Positions 29,030-42,190 of a DNA stretch of 64,000 nt are shown in pieces. The stretch lies in contig CM071595.1 of NCBI GenBank assembly GCA_036435485.1, positions 104,586,580 through 104,650,579 of the forward strand. Reading direction: 5' to 3'. Position 1 is the first letter of the stretch, and every line of letters begins with the position of its first letter. The stretch is from Saposhnikovia divaricata (taxonomy: Eukaryota; Streptophyta; Magnoliopsida; Apiales; Apiaceae). A program made the position numbers and the translations under genes. The notes beneath the pieces are model-generated. The model was not told where the DNA came from and made no database searches. It saw nothing but the letters and a program-made list of their open reading frames with translations.

Positions 29030-29640
29030 AGCTGGATTGAGGTCGTGACAGAGTGCCGAGGTTGTGAAGCCTGCGACCTCATTTCGCGACCTGAATCGAG
29101 GTCATGTACGGTCCTTAAAACGGCCTGGTCGTGAGGGCTGCGACCTCAATCCACGACCTGGAGTGAGGTCGTGTAAGGGTAGCAAAACAAGCAGGTCGAG
29201 AGATCTGTGACCTCAATCCACGACCTAGATTGAGGTTGTGTAAAGGCCACAAACCGACATCGTCGTGTGGTTCACGAACTTGTTCTATGAAGTGGAATGA
29301 GGTCGTCTATGTCATTCATTACGTTTTGATCATGAAGTTTGCGATTTCATCCCACGACATGGAATGAGGTCATGTAAGGTCTCAAAGCGACTTGGTCGTG
29401 AGCCCTACGATCTCAATCCACGACGTGGATTGAGGTCGTGTGTGGTCTCCAATTTGGCCTGATCGTGAGAATTATGAACTCAACTTGCGAGCTGAATTGA
29501 GTTCGAATAACGTCCTTTAATTGGCCAGCTCGTGAGGTCTACGACCTCACTCCTTGACCTGGATTGAGGTCGTGTAAGGATCACAAGATGGCCTCGTCGT
29601 GCTACCTACGAACTCATCATATGACCTGGGCTGAGGTCAT
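29030..29640. repeat. 67-bp tandem array of self-complementary units in Tat-2
   Basis: About nine diverged units of about 67 bp (GCGACC/GTGACC start points at 29073, 29140, 29207). Each carries GACCTCAATCCACGACCTGG..ATTGAGGTC, so the two halves of every unit pair as a hairpin. Substitutions in one arm are often matched in the other (for example ACTCAACTTGCGAG against CTGAATTGAGT at about 29488-29511). Confidence 0.8.
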
Positions 29641-29657
29641 AGATATTTTCTATTATA

Positions 29658-29757
<100 letters not shown>

Positions 29758-29893
29758 TTTAGAGTTTCATCGATCCTTCTGAAACCTTCTATAAACTTCT
29801 AGATCTTGGGCCTCGGTTTGGGCTTATGGGCCTTGACTGTCCATAGACGGTTACTGTAGGTTCTCAACCGGTTAAGTGACCGGTTGTTCTTTG

Positions 29894-29901
29894 TATAAAA
29901 G
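29894..29901 (+). promoter_or_regulatory. TATA box of the Tat-2 antisense gene
   Basis: TATAAAAG, 179 bp upstream of the ATG at 30080. Two ACCGGTT words (about 29867 and 29879) lie just upstream. Confidence 0.55.
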
Positions 29902-31759
29902 AGTGAGGTGAGAACTCATTTCTCACTTCTACTCAAATACTTCACCAAAATTTCTCTCGAGAGCTCTTAGCTTTAGGCGATTTCTGGAGAGAATTTTTCG
30001 GTAAGGCGTCTCCCCTCAGGGTGGTTTCCTGGGTTTTCTTTGAAGATCATTCTTTGAAGCCTCCTTCTCAAGCACATCAATGGCAGATGATAGAGAAGCT
30101 AGGAGGTTAAGCAAAATGAGTTCTTCGTCGTGAGGTACCTCTTTCCCTCCTATTCTTTCAAAATACACCTCTTTGATCGATATGATTAGTCAAAGGGGGG
30201 ATGAATATCCATACGTTTCTGCATTAGACTCTTATAATCATCATTCAAAGTTTTTTGAAAAAATCAAAAAGATGAACAAACTTTTCCACATTACTTCCCC
30301 TCTTAAATTAGTTCGAGCTGAACCAGATCATCGTTCCTGCCATTGGAAGCCCAATGCTCTTTACATCTATAAGGATGCATTGATGGCAGGGCTTCGTTTC
30401 CCATTTCATGAATTTATTCCCACACTATTAGCAGATGTCCAAGTAAACCCCTGTCAAATTGTTCCAAATGCTTGGAGGGCCATTCTTTGTTTCATGGTCT
30501 TTTGTTTAAAAAACAAATTTCCCTTGTCTATTTCGCTTTTTAGGAAGATATTTCAATTTAAAAATAGTGTAGCCAATTACCCTGTTGGGTTTATATTAGT
30601 CGTCACTCTACAATCCCAAATATCTATGATCCATCCTCAATTCCTGACAATAACCCTAAGTGGAAAGAGGAGTTCATGTACCTTGAATGGGAGGGGGGTG
30701 ATTGGGGCACCCTCTTCCGTAGTTCCTTTAGGAAGGTTGTTGACGGGAATCCAGATGATATTAAGCTGGATGACGTAGAAAAAGCCGCATTCACAACCCT
30801 TATAGCAGATAAAGGGGAAACTCATTTCTTCCTCTTCTTGAGGAATTTTCCTTCAAGTCCGTGGGTCTTTCTTCTGTTTTCGATAAGGGTAAACCTCATC
30901 TATCTCTCACTTAGCTCTTATTTGTTTGCTAGTTATACTGATACTTATCTATTTTGCCCTTGATTTTTCAGCTGCTAAGGCCATAAACCAGCTTCAGGAG
31001 CATCTGTCCAGTGAAACTTCTCGCATGAAGAGGAAGAGGGCTATCAAAGATCCTAGAGCTCAACCCACAGAACCTTCATTTCTAAGGCCTTGCGAGACTG
31101 TTGCTGACGGAGCTGAGGGGTCTGCTTCAACTGCCAAGACCTCTGTTTTTAGGCCAGCTTGGGGCATTAGGAAGCAGGACTCGGTCGTAGGGAACACCAA
31201 GCATTCAAAGGATTGGTCTTATCACTCAATCACTCCTGCCGATTATCACGAACTTGTTATTTCTCGCGATTTGGAGGCGGTTGAGTTAATGGGTACTCAA
31301 GCCCTTGCGACTGTACGCACTCTCTTTTTCCCCTTGGTTTAAATCTTTATTTCTTGTATGTTGACCTTTGAATCATTGCTTTCAGGGTAACACATACTTC
31401 CAGGCTGCCCTGCACCATGCAAAATCTTGGCGGACCCAGGCTGGGACTCATAAGAAGGATCTCGACCAGTCCAAGGCAACTGTTAAGAGCCTGGGAGAGA
31501 AATTTAAGGCAAAGGAGGAGGAGTTGGAGAAAGCTTATGGTAGCATTGCTGAGCTTCGACAAGGCAAGGAGGACATTATTCATGAGTATATGGACTCTGA
31601 AGCCTTTCAGAATCTGATGGTTAAGCATGACGATCTTACCTATCCAGCTAATTATTTTAGTGGATGGAAGGAGGCTTTAGGTGCTGTTTTAGAGAGGCAT
31701 CCAGGGTTGTTCCAGATTGGAGATATTCCCTGCCCCGAAGCCCCTTCAAAGCTGGCCAA

Positions 31760-33411
31760 TGTAACAATTCGGATTTTTCAGAATCTATTATTATTCTTAT
31801 TTAAATATTTTATTGGTTTTTACATAAAGGAGGAATAATATTATGAATATTTTGTTCTTATTTAATGCTTGTACGTGTTTAATTGCTAATATGTTATTCG
31901 GATAGACTGTATTTGGTACCGTTTGTGTTAGTAAATATTTTTATTTTTATTTTATTAAAAGTCGATATTTTTATCGACATTGATAAATTGAATTTGTTTT
32001 AAAAAATTTATGGATCGAGTTGGTATTTTATTTGTACCAAAATTATACCTGGTATTCTACCCGTGTGCAAAAGTTTATTTGTGTAAATTATCAAAATATT
32101 CAAAAATTTAGTATTTTTACATTTTTGAGAAAGTGAGATTATTTTAAAATTTTTAGGATCAAAACTGTATTTTTCCGTGCAAAGATTTCACTTGGTATCT
32201 TATCCGTGACCCCATTGATATTTGGGTGCGTTATGAAAATATTCGAAAATTGTGTATTTTTTATATTTTTGAATAATCCGGGATTTATAAAAATTTTGTG
32301 CATAGTTATTTTAATTTTTGGAAAGAATGAAAATTTTGCATTTTATTCGAGTGTATCATTTCGGGTCAAAAATATTTTTCAAAATTTATTTATTTACCTT
32401 ATTTACAAAATGGAAATTTATTATTTTAGTAGTTAATTATTTAATTGGTAATTTTCAGAACCAATTGAATTAAATTTAGAGTCCAAACTGATTTGTGGGG
32501 TACTATTTTTGGTAGAGCTTTTTTCATAAATATATTTAAAAATGTAAAATTTTACATTTTTACTTTTACTCTTTTTTACTAATTACGATTTTACTGTACC
32601 CTAGTATAGTAATTGCAAATAGACGGACCCTTTGGCAAAACCAACTGAACATGCCCACGGTTCTCCACCTTACCTTCTCTACCATCAATCTCTACACACA
32701 AATCTTGTATCTATATCTCCCTATTTAATTACTATAACACAACTACCTACAACGCCCCACTTTAATTTCCATTTTCACTTAAAATTCAAACATTTTTCTC
32801 CTTATTTATTTCACTTCATGTCAAGCTCATCAGAAATTATCGATTCCGGCAGGTCTTCCGTCCAAAAGACGCGGAAGAAGTCGAGTTTCTCCAGACTTGT
32901 AGCCTTTTGAGTCAGTACTTAAAAAATAGGTCTGATGGGGTAATGCCCTCTTCGACGGAAGAGATCGGAGCAGGCCTGTCAGAAATTGAGTTTAAGAAGC
33001 AGGCATGCGGCCCCGATGTCGGAGGTTGCCGGAGGAGGTAGCCGGAGGAGGTCGACGAAAGAGGTCGCTGGAGGAGTTCGGAGGTAGTTGTGGGAAACGA
33101 GAGGTGATTAGCAACAGAAAAAAAATGAAACGCTGCTTGAGCAACCCAACTGTGAGTTACTTGTGCTGGCAACTGTTGTCATTTTCAACAAGGTTAAGTA
33201 TTTTTGCAAATCTGGAAATAAAAAATGGTATAAATGCAATAAAAGTAAGAGAACCGTATATATGCAAAGAAAGAAAGATAAAGCAGTATTTGTGGTCAAT
33301 TCTCTTTTTAGTAAGCATAAATATTTTAGTAACATTTTTGTTTTTTTTTCTTTTTCCTAAAACTACCCATGCACCCCCTCCCCCCTTATTTATCTTTCCC
33401 CTCCCCTCGCG

Positions 33412-33460
<49 letters not shown>

Positions 33461-36400
33461 TTCTTGGTGTGCAGCAAATTTAAAGCTCAAAATCATGGTG
33501 ATTTTGACCTCCAAACCGGTCATGTAAATATTGAAAATGAAGCTCTCCTCCTCCTCTGTTCATCTCGACCCTCCAATTCGATTTGGGGTAAAATTTTGAT
33601 TTCAGTGAAATAAAGATTTTATTTTGGGATTCAATTTTGATGTGATTATTGTTGTATTGTTATAGATCGTTGAAAAACCAAACTTCCTTTGTTTATTTCG
33701 TTAATTTCTGAGTTGGTTTGAATTTCACCGGAAAATTTATGTTCGCCGGAAATTTTGTTGTAGTTATTATTTATTATTTCCATTTGTATGCTTGGATAGA
33801 TCGTTGAATGTAGAGTAACATAGATTTTTTTTAAATTTGTCTGGGCAACTTTGTAGTCGCCGGATTTTTATAATTTTCGCCGAATTTTCTAGTTTTAATT
33901 CGATTATGGGGGCATCAAATCGTTGTTGTTGATTAACGCTTGTTGGAAAGGCCATAGAGCTGTTGGTGTTTTCCGTTTTTGGCAGTGGTGTTGCCGGATT
34001 TCTCTCCGGTGGCCGGAATCTGGAAACCTTTACCGGATTCTGGTGATTGTTCTTGAGCTGTTTAGGTGTGTGTGTGTTCGGTGTGTGTTTGATCTTCAAA
34101 GACATAAAAAAAACTATTTTGTAAAAAAAAATGTTTTTGAATTAAAAATGTAAAATCAAAATGAAAATTATTTTTTTAAATTCTATTTAATTATTTAATT
34201 AACTAATTAATTATTTTAAATAATTGATTGGTTAATTAATTGATTAAATTGATTTTATTTGATTAATTTTATTTATTCTTAATTATTTTCGATTCACGAT
34301 TTTAGAATAAATGAGACAATTCGTTCTAAACGAACAAAAATATTTTTAAATGGAAATGATTTGATTTCTAAAAATTCGAGAAATGTTTTAAAATTAGAGG
34401 ATCAAACGGGTGATTCGATATCGAGTCATGATTGCATGCATTATATTTTATTTGATTTAATTACTTGTTTAATTCTATAAAATCTAGAAAAAATAATTTT
34501 AAAGTAAAATTCAACTTTTAAATTCGGGTCGACTTTTTACCAAACCTTTTTAATGAGTCGGTTATATCCGGTAATTAGGATTTTGACCCATTTTCTGTTT
34601 TAAAAACACATGATAAAATCTTTTCATGATCTGATCTACGAGCTATGTGTATTATATTCTTATGTGCTGCAAGTCTGGGCAGATCATTTACTTAATTGTT
34701 TAGGTGCTGCAAGTCTGGGCAGATCATTTCCTTAATTGTTTTGGTGCTGCAAGTCTGGGCAGATCATTTCATTGACTGTTTATTTTCTAAATTGTTTGCT
34801 GCAAGTTGAGGCAGCTTTATTTTCGTAGTGTATATACAGTTGAATTGTGAAATTGAAAAACAGGTGGATAGTCCTATTTACGAATATTTCATGCCGAAAT
34901 TTTCTAAAAATCTCCTGTATTTTGATTTATTTAACTTATTTGATTACAACAATTTGTAGGCATGTTTTGAGTGTTAACTGTTTATGTATATATGTGTTAA
35001 GTAGTTGTCTCGAGGATTAATGATGTATCTCAAGGGTTAATGAATTATTTCGAGGATAGTTGTTGTCTCGAGGTTTATTTACTTAATTCGAGGATTAATT
35101 GTTGTCTCGAGATTTTGTTTACTTAGTTCGAGGATTAGGTGCCTTTTGAGGATTATCTATAGATTGAGTTGGATTAAGTTGTATGCATAATTGTTTTCCT
35201 GGTTTGTATTATAAGATGTCGTTAGGAGTAGACAGTGTTTTTTTGAGTTATTGACTAGGATTGTCAGATTACTTTTTATTTTACGGGGATTGAGAGGTGG
35301 ATATTGACTTAGGTTTATCGATAGAGATTGGTGGATGTTAAATGAAGAGGATGAAGGTGGATGGAGTATTGGTTGCGGTTATTGGGTTCACTCTGAGGCG
35401 TTTTAACACCGGGAAAACATCTATGTTCAAAGGGGATATTTTCAATTATTTTCTTCCGACAAAGATATTGTAGATGCGCGGGCTCGATGTCGACAGATCA
35501 GATTCGTGGAAACTGCTAAAGCGTAAACCAAAGTATGATTAAAACAGAGGACATGATGACGTGAGATAGAAGAAGAAGATAGTTGTATTACTTCGGCGTT
35601 ACGCAATAGCTAAGGACCAGAGGCAAGTATTTTCTTGATCATCCTAAACACTTTTTATTTTCTGTTTCATTTATTCATATCATGACAAATAGTTATTGTT
35701 CATAGCTATTTGTGGTTCTTAAATATTTTTGTGCAAACACAGTTAATTGATATTAGTACCCTTGATGTGGAGAATTGTTTAAGATAAACTCTTCATATCC
35801 TTATTATCGTAGTAATAATAGGATATGATCTGTATTTGAAACTAAGCATTTCCTATTGAATTCGGAAATTGCTCTATTAGATTGGAAAATGGTAAAGCGT
35901 AGGAGGCCAAATCGAGTAGTTCGTCCAGCCATATTTAAGTATGGTAACCATTCCATCTTCCTATAGGCTAACATTACTTGCCTATTTTGGTACCCTCAAG
36001 AAATCCGAATTATACCCACGGGTATAGCAATGTACCAGTGGTTATAAAGGGTCCCATTGCTTTTGAACCTGATCAGGGGGCAATGGTGTTTTGTCTTTCT
36101 TTTTATATATCCAATCCGTATCGCCAGAATGGCTATTATATATTGTGAATTGGCAGCTGATTCATTTTTATGACATGCCAAATGATTTCAGTTATGGTTT
36201 GAATTATATCACAGTTTTTGATTCATTTTTCTCTATAAACTGTTTTACATTTCAGTCGATATTATGCCCCACTTATCCTGGTTTTATAATAAAAATTTTA
36301 TACGCTTGCTGAGCATTTCTTTCGCTCATACTTGCTGTTGTAAATTCTAACATTTCAGTAAGGTAGTTTGGCGAGACTTATCCGCACAGTTCGGAAAGAG

Positions 36401-36753
36401 AAGAAGCGTGATGCTATTTCGAAGATGACTTGGCTCAGGATGTCTGGATTTAGTGTAAGATCTATTGCATATAATTAAGTTCTAATATTTATTATTATTA
36501 TGTATTAGATTAGTTGGCCTGGTATACTTTTTGTCGAAGTTATACCAGTGATTTAAGATTTGATCAGAGAAAATGTTGTAAAGAGGGAATACTTTTTATT
36601 TAATGGAATTTGGATTCTTGTTTCTAGTCCTATAACCTAAAAGATCTTGGTAGTTGGGGTCACATATGTTAATTTCAATTTTGGATGTTTACTTATTTGA
36701 GGATTTTACCGTAACGACCAAATCTCCTGACCCCGGATTTGGGGGGTGTTACA
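31760..36753 (+). mobile_element. 4,994-bp solo LTR (Tekay/chromovirus-like) in the Tat-2 antisense gene
   Basis: Starts TGTAACAATTC and ends GGGGTGTTACA, with the 5-bp duplication GCCAA at 31755-31759 and 36754-36758. There is no coding region anywhere inside. Very long LTRs with TGTAACA/TGTTACA ends and a CCCCGGAT..GGGG 3' end are typical of some plant chromoviruses. It contains a TCTC-rich tract (33415-33455), three tandem copies of GGTGCTGCAAGTCTGGGCAG (near 34663, 34704, 34743) and repeated CTCGAGGATTA words (35008-35140). A related 3' end occurs in the minus-strand LTR at 61166. Confidence 0.8.
34655..34770. repeat. Three 40-bp tandem repeats in the solo LTR
   Basis: Units of about 40 bp of the form GTGCTGCAAGTCTGGGCAG plus ATCATTTCCTTAATTGTTT, with a degenerate fourth GCTGCAAGTTGAGGCAG at about 34798. 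Confidence 0.8.
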
Positions 36754-37299
36754 GCCAAGCTGTTAGAGTCCCAGAGGATTACCTATGGAGGAGGATGAGG
36801 AAGAGGAGGAGGTTGCTAATGATAGGATCTTGGACCCTGATCACTCCCCACTCCCCGTTAAATCTGCCAGCTCTACTACCTAGGAGTCGACTACTGCTAC
36901 CAGTACTGATAGAGATTCTCTTATCAAGACTACTGCCAAGGCTGCCACTAAGGCTCCTTGAGCTTATTTATTCTAGCCCTACATGGCATGACTTTTGATA
37001 TTTTGCTTTCTTGGTTTGTAAACCGTAACTTTGCTTTCTTGGTTTGATATCTTTTACTTAGTTGTTTTGTCTTTTGTATTTTGGCTTTAGCTAGAAATTT
37101 TAAATATGCTTTGATACATGATAGACATAAAATAATAACCAAGAGATGAGGCAACCAAATTGCATTGTTAAAACTTGAAATAGGTCTAGCCCTTACATAA
37201 TACTCTACTTTCTACTTGGAGTTTGAAAACTCAAAAATGCTTTCGTCGACCTTATTTTTACTTTCTTACTAGATATGAGCTACGCCCTACATAGGATAA

Positions 37300-40200
37300 T
37301 CAAACATAATAGACCTTGAGGTTCGATGCTTGCCAAGTGCGAGGCACCTCGTTCCCTTCCAAAGTCTCCAACTTGTACGATCCTCGTCCCAGCGTGCCTT
37401 TGACCCGATACGGGCCTTCCCAATTTAGTGCCAACTTTCCCTTCTGTCCAACTCCGGATGCTTCAATCTTTCTGAGTACTAGGTCTCCCTGATGGAAGAA
37501 CCTTTCTTTCACCCTTAAGTTGTAGTAGAAGGAAGCTCTTTTTTGATGTTCCACATTCCTTGCATGAGCTTCATCTCTCACCTCATCAATCAGGTCGAGG
37601 GCCAGCCTCATTCCTTCCTCGTTAGTGTCAGGTTCAAAGGCCTCCACCCGTGGAGATGCATGCATGATTTCCACGGGTACCACAGCTTCAGCCCCGTAAG
37701 CTAACATGAATGGGGTCACCCCAGTGGTCACCTTGCAGGTGGTTCAGTATGCCCAAAGTATGGGCAGTAACTCATCCACCCAAGTGTTCCTAGAGCGTTC
37801 CACCCTTTTCTTAAGTCCATCAAGGATGATTCGATTAGCAACCTCAGCTTGCCCATTGGCTAGAGGGTGGGCAACTGAGGTGAACTGAAGCTCAATTCCA
37901 TTTTCATCACAATACTTCCTGAATTCCTCATTATTAAACTTACGTCCATTGTCCGTAACTTGGGCTCGTGGAATTCCATACCTATACATGAAGTTCTCCC
38001 AGAAGAACTGCGCAACTTGCTTGGTCGTGACCTTAGCCAAAGGTTTAGCCTCATCCACTTCGTGAAGTAGTCAATAGCCACAATCAGAAACTTCCTTTGA
38101 ACTGTGTCCATAGAAAAAGGCCCAAGTATATCCATCCTCCACATCGCAAAAAGAATGGGGGAGCTGATGGATGTCAACATCTCAGGTGGTTGCCTAACCA
38201 CTGGTGCGTGCTTCTGGCACCGATCACATTTTTTTACGTACTCCTTGACATCGACAATCATCTCAGGCTAATAGAACCCGAGCCTAACTATCTTGTGGGC
38301 TAGGGCCCTGCCCCCCAAGTGTTGTCAACAAATTCCCTCATGGACCTCCTCAATAGCTGATTTGGCTTCTTCGGGTCTCAAACAATTTAGATACGGAATC
38401 ACAAAAGACTTCTTGTAAAGTATCCCTTTAATCAAAGCATACCTCAACGCCCTCACAGATAATTTTCGTGCCTCCATGGCATTGGTCCGGAGCCAACCGG
38501 TCTCGAGGTGTGCTTTTATGGGATCTATCCAACATTCCCTAACCCCGATAGGTGCAACCAACTTTGAATCGATGGTAGGGGCTCTCAGAACATGGAAGTA
38601 GAGACTTCCAGAATAATTCTCAATCACGGAGGAGGCGAACTTGGATAAGGCATCAACCTTGATATTTTCTTCCCTCGGAATGTGCTCAATATAGCACTCA
38701 TCAAATTGAGTCATTACTGCCTTCACAAGCCTTAAGTACTTGGCCATGGTTTCATCCCTTGCCTCAAACTCTCCATTGACTTGGGCCACAACTAGCCTTG
38801 AATCTCCACAAACTTTAAGATTCTTGACCCTTAGTGCTCCTGCCAAACCAAGTCCAGCTATCAAAGCTTCATACTCTGCCTCATTATTGGTTGTTGGGAA
38901 GTCCAACTTCAGGGCGTATTCAATCATGAATCCATCGAGACTTTGTAGGACAAGGCCTGCACCACTTGTTTTTGTTTTTGATGCCCCATCAAAATAGAGC
39001 ATCCAGTATTCTTTCTCCTCGATCATGGGTTCCTTGTCTTCCTTATTGCCTTCCTGAGGTATATCCTGCCCCCCGACTTCTTGGTTGTCAATGGTGCATT
39101 CAACCACGAAGTCAGCAAGTACCTGAGCTTTAATGGCCGTCCTTGGCTTGTACTTAATATCAAATTCTCCCAAATCAGTTGCCCACTTGATGAGCCTACC
39201 ACTGGCTTTAGGGCTATGCAAAATATTCCTCAATGGTTGTCCTGTAAGGACCTCAACCTTGTGTGCCTGAAAATAGGGCCGCGGTTTCCTAGAGGCAGTC
39301 ACCAACGCTAAGGCAAACTTCTAGATGGTGGAGTAATTCAACTCCACTACTTGTAGAACCTTGCTCACATAGTATACGGGTTTCTGAACCTTGTCTTCCT
39401 CCTTTACAAGCACACCACTCCCGGCTTGATCCGAGATTGCCAAGTAGAGATAAAGGATTTCTCCCATATTCGGCTTGGCCAACAACGGGGCTTCAGCCAT
39501 ATACTTCTTCACCTGCTCAAAGGCCTCTTGGCTTTCCTCTGTCCACTCAAAATTTTTGACCTTCTTCAAGGTTTTAAGGAATGGAAAACACTTGTCCCCG
39601 GATTTAGAGATGAATCTTCGCAATGCAGCAATTCTCCCGGTTAACTTCTGTACATCCCATATAGAATATGGTGGTTCCATGTCTAGGATAGCTTTTATTT
39701 TGTTAGGGTTAACCTCGATTCCCCGTTTCGAGACCATGAGACCCAAGAACTTTCCTGACCCAACACCAAAATCACACTCGGCCGGGTTCAACATCATCTT
39801 ATGGTGCCTCAACACTATAAATGCCTCACGTAGGTGCTCTATGTGATCTGTCTTGTGTAGGCTTTTCACCAACATATCATCCACATAAACTTCCACAGTC
39901 TTTCCAATGAGATGGGCGAAAATCTTGTTTACTAACCTCTGATAGGTAGCCCCTGTGTTTTTTAGTCCAAAGGCCATGACTAGGTAACAATACACACCAA
40001 AATCAGTGATGAAGGATACCTTAGGAATGTCGTCCTTATGCATCTTGATTTGGTTGTAACCACTGAAGCCATCCATGAAGCTTAGCGTCTCGTGCTCAGC
40101 CGTGGCATCTATCAACATATAGATCCTTGGCAAGGGGAAACAGTCCTTTGGGCATGCATCATTCAGATCAGTAAAGTCTATGCACGTCCTCCACTTTCCA

Positions 40201-40334
40201 TTGGCCTTCTTGACCATTATAGGATTTGCCAACCATTCTAGGAACTGAATTTCCTCAATGAAACCCGCCTCTAAGAGTTTGTCAACCTCCTGTTTTATGG
40301 CTTCTTGCCTCTCAGGTGCAAAATTTCTCTTCTT
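37300..40334 (-). pseudogene. pol: Tat-2 Pol (RT, two RNase H, integrase), multiply mutated
   Basis: RT is readable from KWRTCIDFTDLNDACPKD to catalytic YVDD (EVYVDDMLVKS). A first RNase H region has LYLAIS in place of a catalytic Asp. A second RNase H starts at YFDGASKTKTSGAG with NNEAEYEAL. The integrase has HEGIC, CDRCQ, DILGPF, TDNGRKF and GQAEVANR, and Pol ends at QASNLKVYYV with a stop at 37300. In-frame stops occur at about 40335, 39321, 38325 and 37744, and there is a frameshift between about 38058 and 37860. All core motifs survive, so decay is moderate. Confidence 0.9.
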
Positions 40335-42190
40335 TTATTTCACCGTCTTCCATTCCGGATCCACATTCAAGTTGTGTGTTATCAGTTGGGGATCTATCCC
40401 TGGCATATCGGCTATCATCCATGCAAACACATCATTGTTGTCTTGTAGGAAAGCAATCAGCTTGCTTCTCAAGGGTTCTTCTAGAGATGCCCTGATGTAA
40501 GTAACCTTCTCAGGATCTCCCAACTCCAGGGGTATGGGAATTAAGTCCTCAATCGGGAGGACCTGCCCCCCGGTTCCATCAGGCCTCAAAGCGGTCACAT
40601 AACAACTCCTTGCCATCTTTTGATCTCCTCTCTCTTCCCCCACACCGTTTCTGGTTGGGAACTTAATCTTCAAGTGGTAGGTAGAGGCAACTGCCTTAAA
40701 AGCATGAAGTCTCATCCTTCCTAAGATAGCATTGTAGGTAGAAGTGGCTTTAATAACCAAGAAGTTTAACATCTGAGTGGCCTCCCTTGGCTCTTGCCCT
40801 ATAGTCATGGGTAATTGAATTGTGCCTTCGACCTTCGACTCTACTCCATTGAACCCGTATATGGGCATATACGATGGTGTCAACTGAGACTCAGTATATC
40901 CCATCTTCAAAAAGGCATCATGGAACAGAATGTCCACTGAGGCTCCATTGTCTATCAAGACTCTCTTCACTTGGGAGTTGCCTATCACAGGTGATATAAC
41001 CAGTAGGTCATCATGGGGAAACTTCACCCCTTCAAGGTCCGAATCATCGAATCCAATTGAGACTTTTGTCTTTGCACGTTTCGGTGCTTCCCCAACGATG
41101 TGCATCACCTCTCGTGCATACGCCTTTCTGGAATTTCTACTTGTCCTGACCGCTGTCGGGCCACCAAAAAACATGTTTATTACCGGCCCCCGGGGTTGCG
41201 GATTGCGGTTACGATCCTCATCTTTCCTATCATAATCCCGCCTTGGGTTTCCCCGATCCCCATCTTTGCAGAATTTATTCAATTTTCCCCTGCGGATCAG
41301 GAACTCAATCTCATCTTTCAATTGTCTACAATCGTCGGTATCGTGTCCCACATCTTTGTGGAACCGGAAGTACTGATTCTTGTTTCTTTTCCCAGGATCA
41401 GTCCTTAGTGGCTTCAGCCATCGGATGTCCCTATCTTTCTCTATATCCATCAGGATCTGACTTCTCGGGGTGTTCAATCTTGCATACTCCGTAAACCTCT
41501 GCCCCGGACTCCCTTTTTTAGGAGCCGTGTCTGAGTCTTTGCCCGCACGCGAGTACTTATCTATAGCATCATATTCTTGCTCCGGCTTCCGCTTCTTAGA
41601 ATTTTCACCGTTCCCGGTGTTTCCCGTTCCTGACTATTTCTTTAGACTATCCTAAGCTTTAATATACTTATCAGCCTTCGTTGGAGCTCGGCCATGTTCT
41701 CAGGGGGATGTTTTGCCAATGACCTCTTAAAGAAGAGGTCAGTGGTTCCGTGCTCCAGGGCTACCATGGCCACCTTATTCTCTAAGTCAATGATATTTAA
41801 TGTCTCTTTGTTGAATCGCTTGAGGTAATCTCTCAGATTCTCATTCTTTCCTTGCACCATATACATAAGAGATGTAGAACTTTCCTCATGAACTCTTCCA
41901 CTAATGAATTGGCTAACAAAAGCGGCACTCAGCTTCTTAAAAGAGCCAATCGAATTCGGGGGCAGACGGCTATACCAACGTTGTGCCATGCCCGACAGGG
42001 TTTGAGGGAACGCCGACACTTGAGAGCGTCACTAGCCGACTGCAACAACAGCGCGTTTGAGAATGTCCTAACGTGATTGGTGGGATCACCCGTTCCATCA
42101 TAAGCCTTAATAGTGGGCATCAACTTTCTAGAAACATGAGCATTCATCTCCTCCTCAGTGAATAGGGGTGTGGGATCGTCAGGATCTCCT
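40335..42190 (-). pseudogene. gag: Tat-2 Gag and protease, truncated and frameshifted
   Basis: The Gag domain is readable from NAHVSRKLMPTIKAYDGTGD through MAQRWYSRLPPNSIGSF to ENMAELQRR, across a frameshift near 42000 and stops near 41642. The Tat Cys/His cluster reads YFRFHKDVGHDTDDC, with Phe where Cys is expected. The protease motif VLIDNGASVDILF is intact. Upstream of about 42190 the coding sequence ends abruptly, so the N-terminal part of Gag is missing. Confidence 0.85.

Larger units (their letters stand above)
30080..36961 (+). pseudogene. Antisense gene of Tat-2 ('Transposase_28'-like), decayed and interrupted
   Basis: Plus-strand exons: 30080-30888, 30972-31312 and 31386-31759 continuing at 36759-36961. 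Introns are GT-AG with phases 1 and 0, as in the Tat-1 antisense gene. Landmarks are YIYKDALMAGLRFPFHEFIP and PNAWRAILCFMVFCLKN (the gypsy-type transposon domain), EWEGGDWGTLFR, then ITPADYHELVISRDLEAVEL and a coiled coil (SLGEKFKAKEEELEKAYG), and an acidic Pro/Ser/Thr-rich tail ending at TGA 36959-36961. Damage includes an early stop at about 30131, frameshifts near 30130, 30620 and 30830, an in-frame TAG at about 36881, and the 5-kb solo LTR in exon 3. Function in the parent element is unknown. Confidence 0.75.

Noticed and set aside
33157..33477. Arg-Glu repeat open frame
   Set aside because: Translation of a TC microsatellite inside the 5-kb solo LTR.
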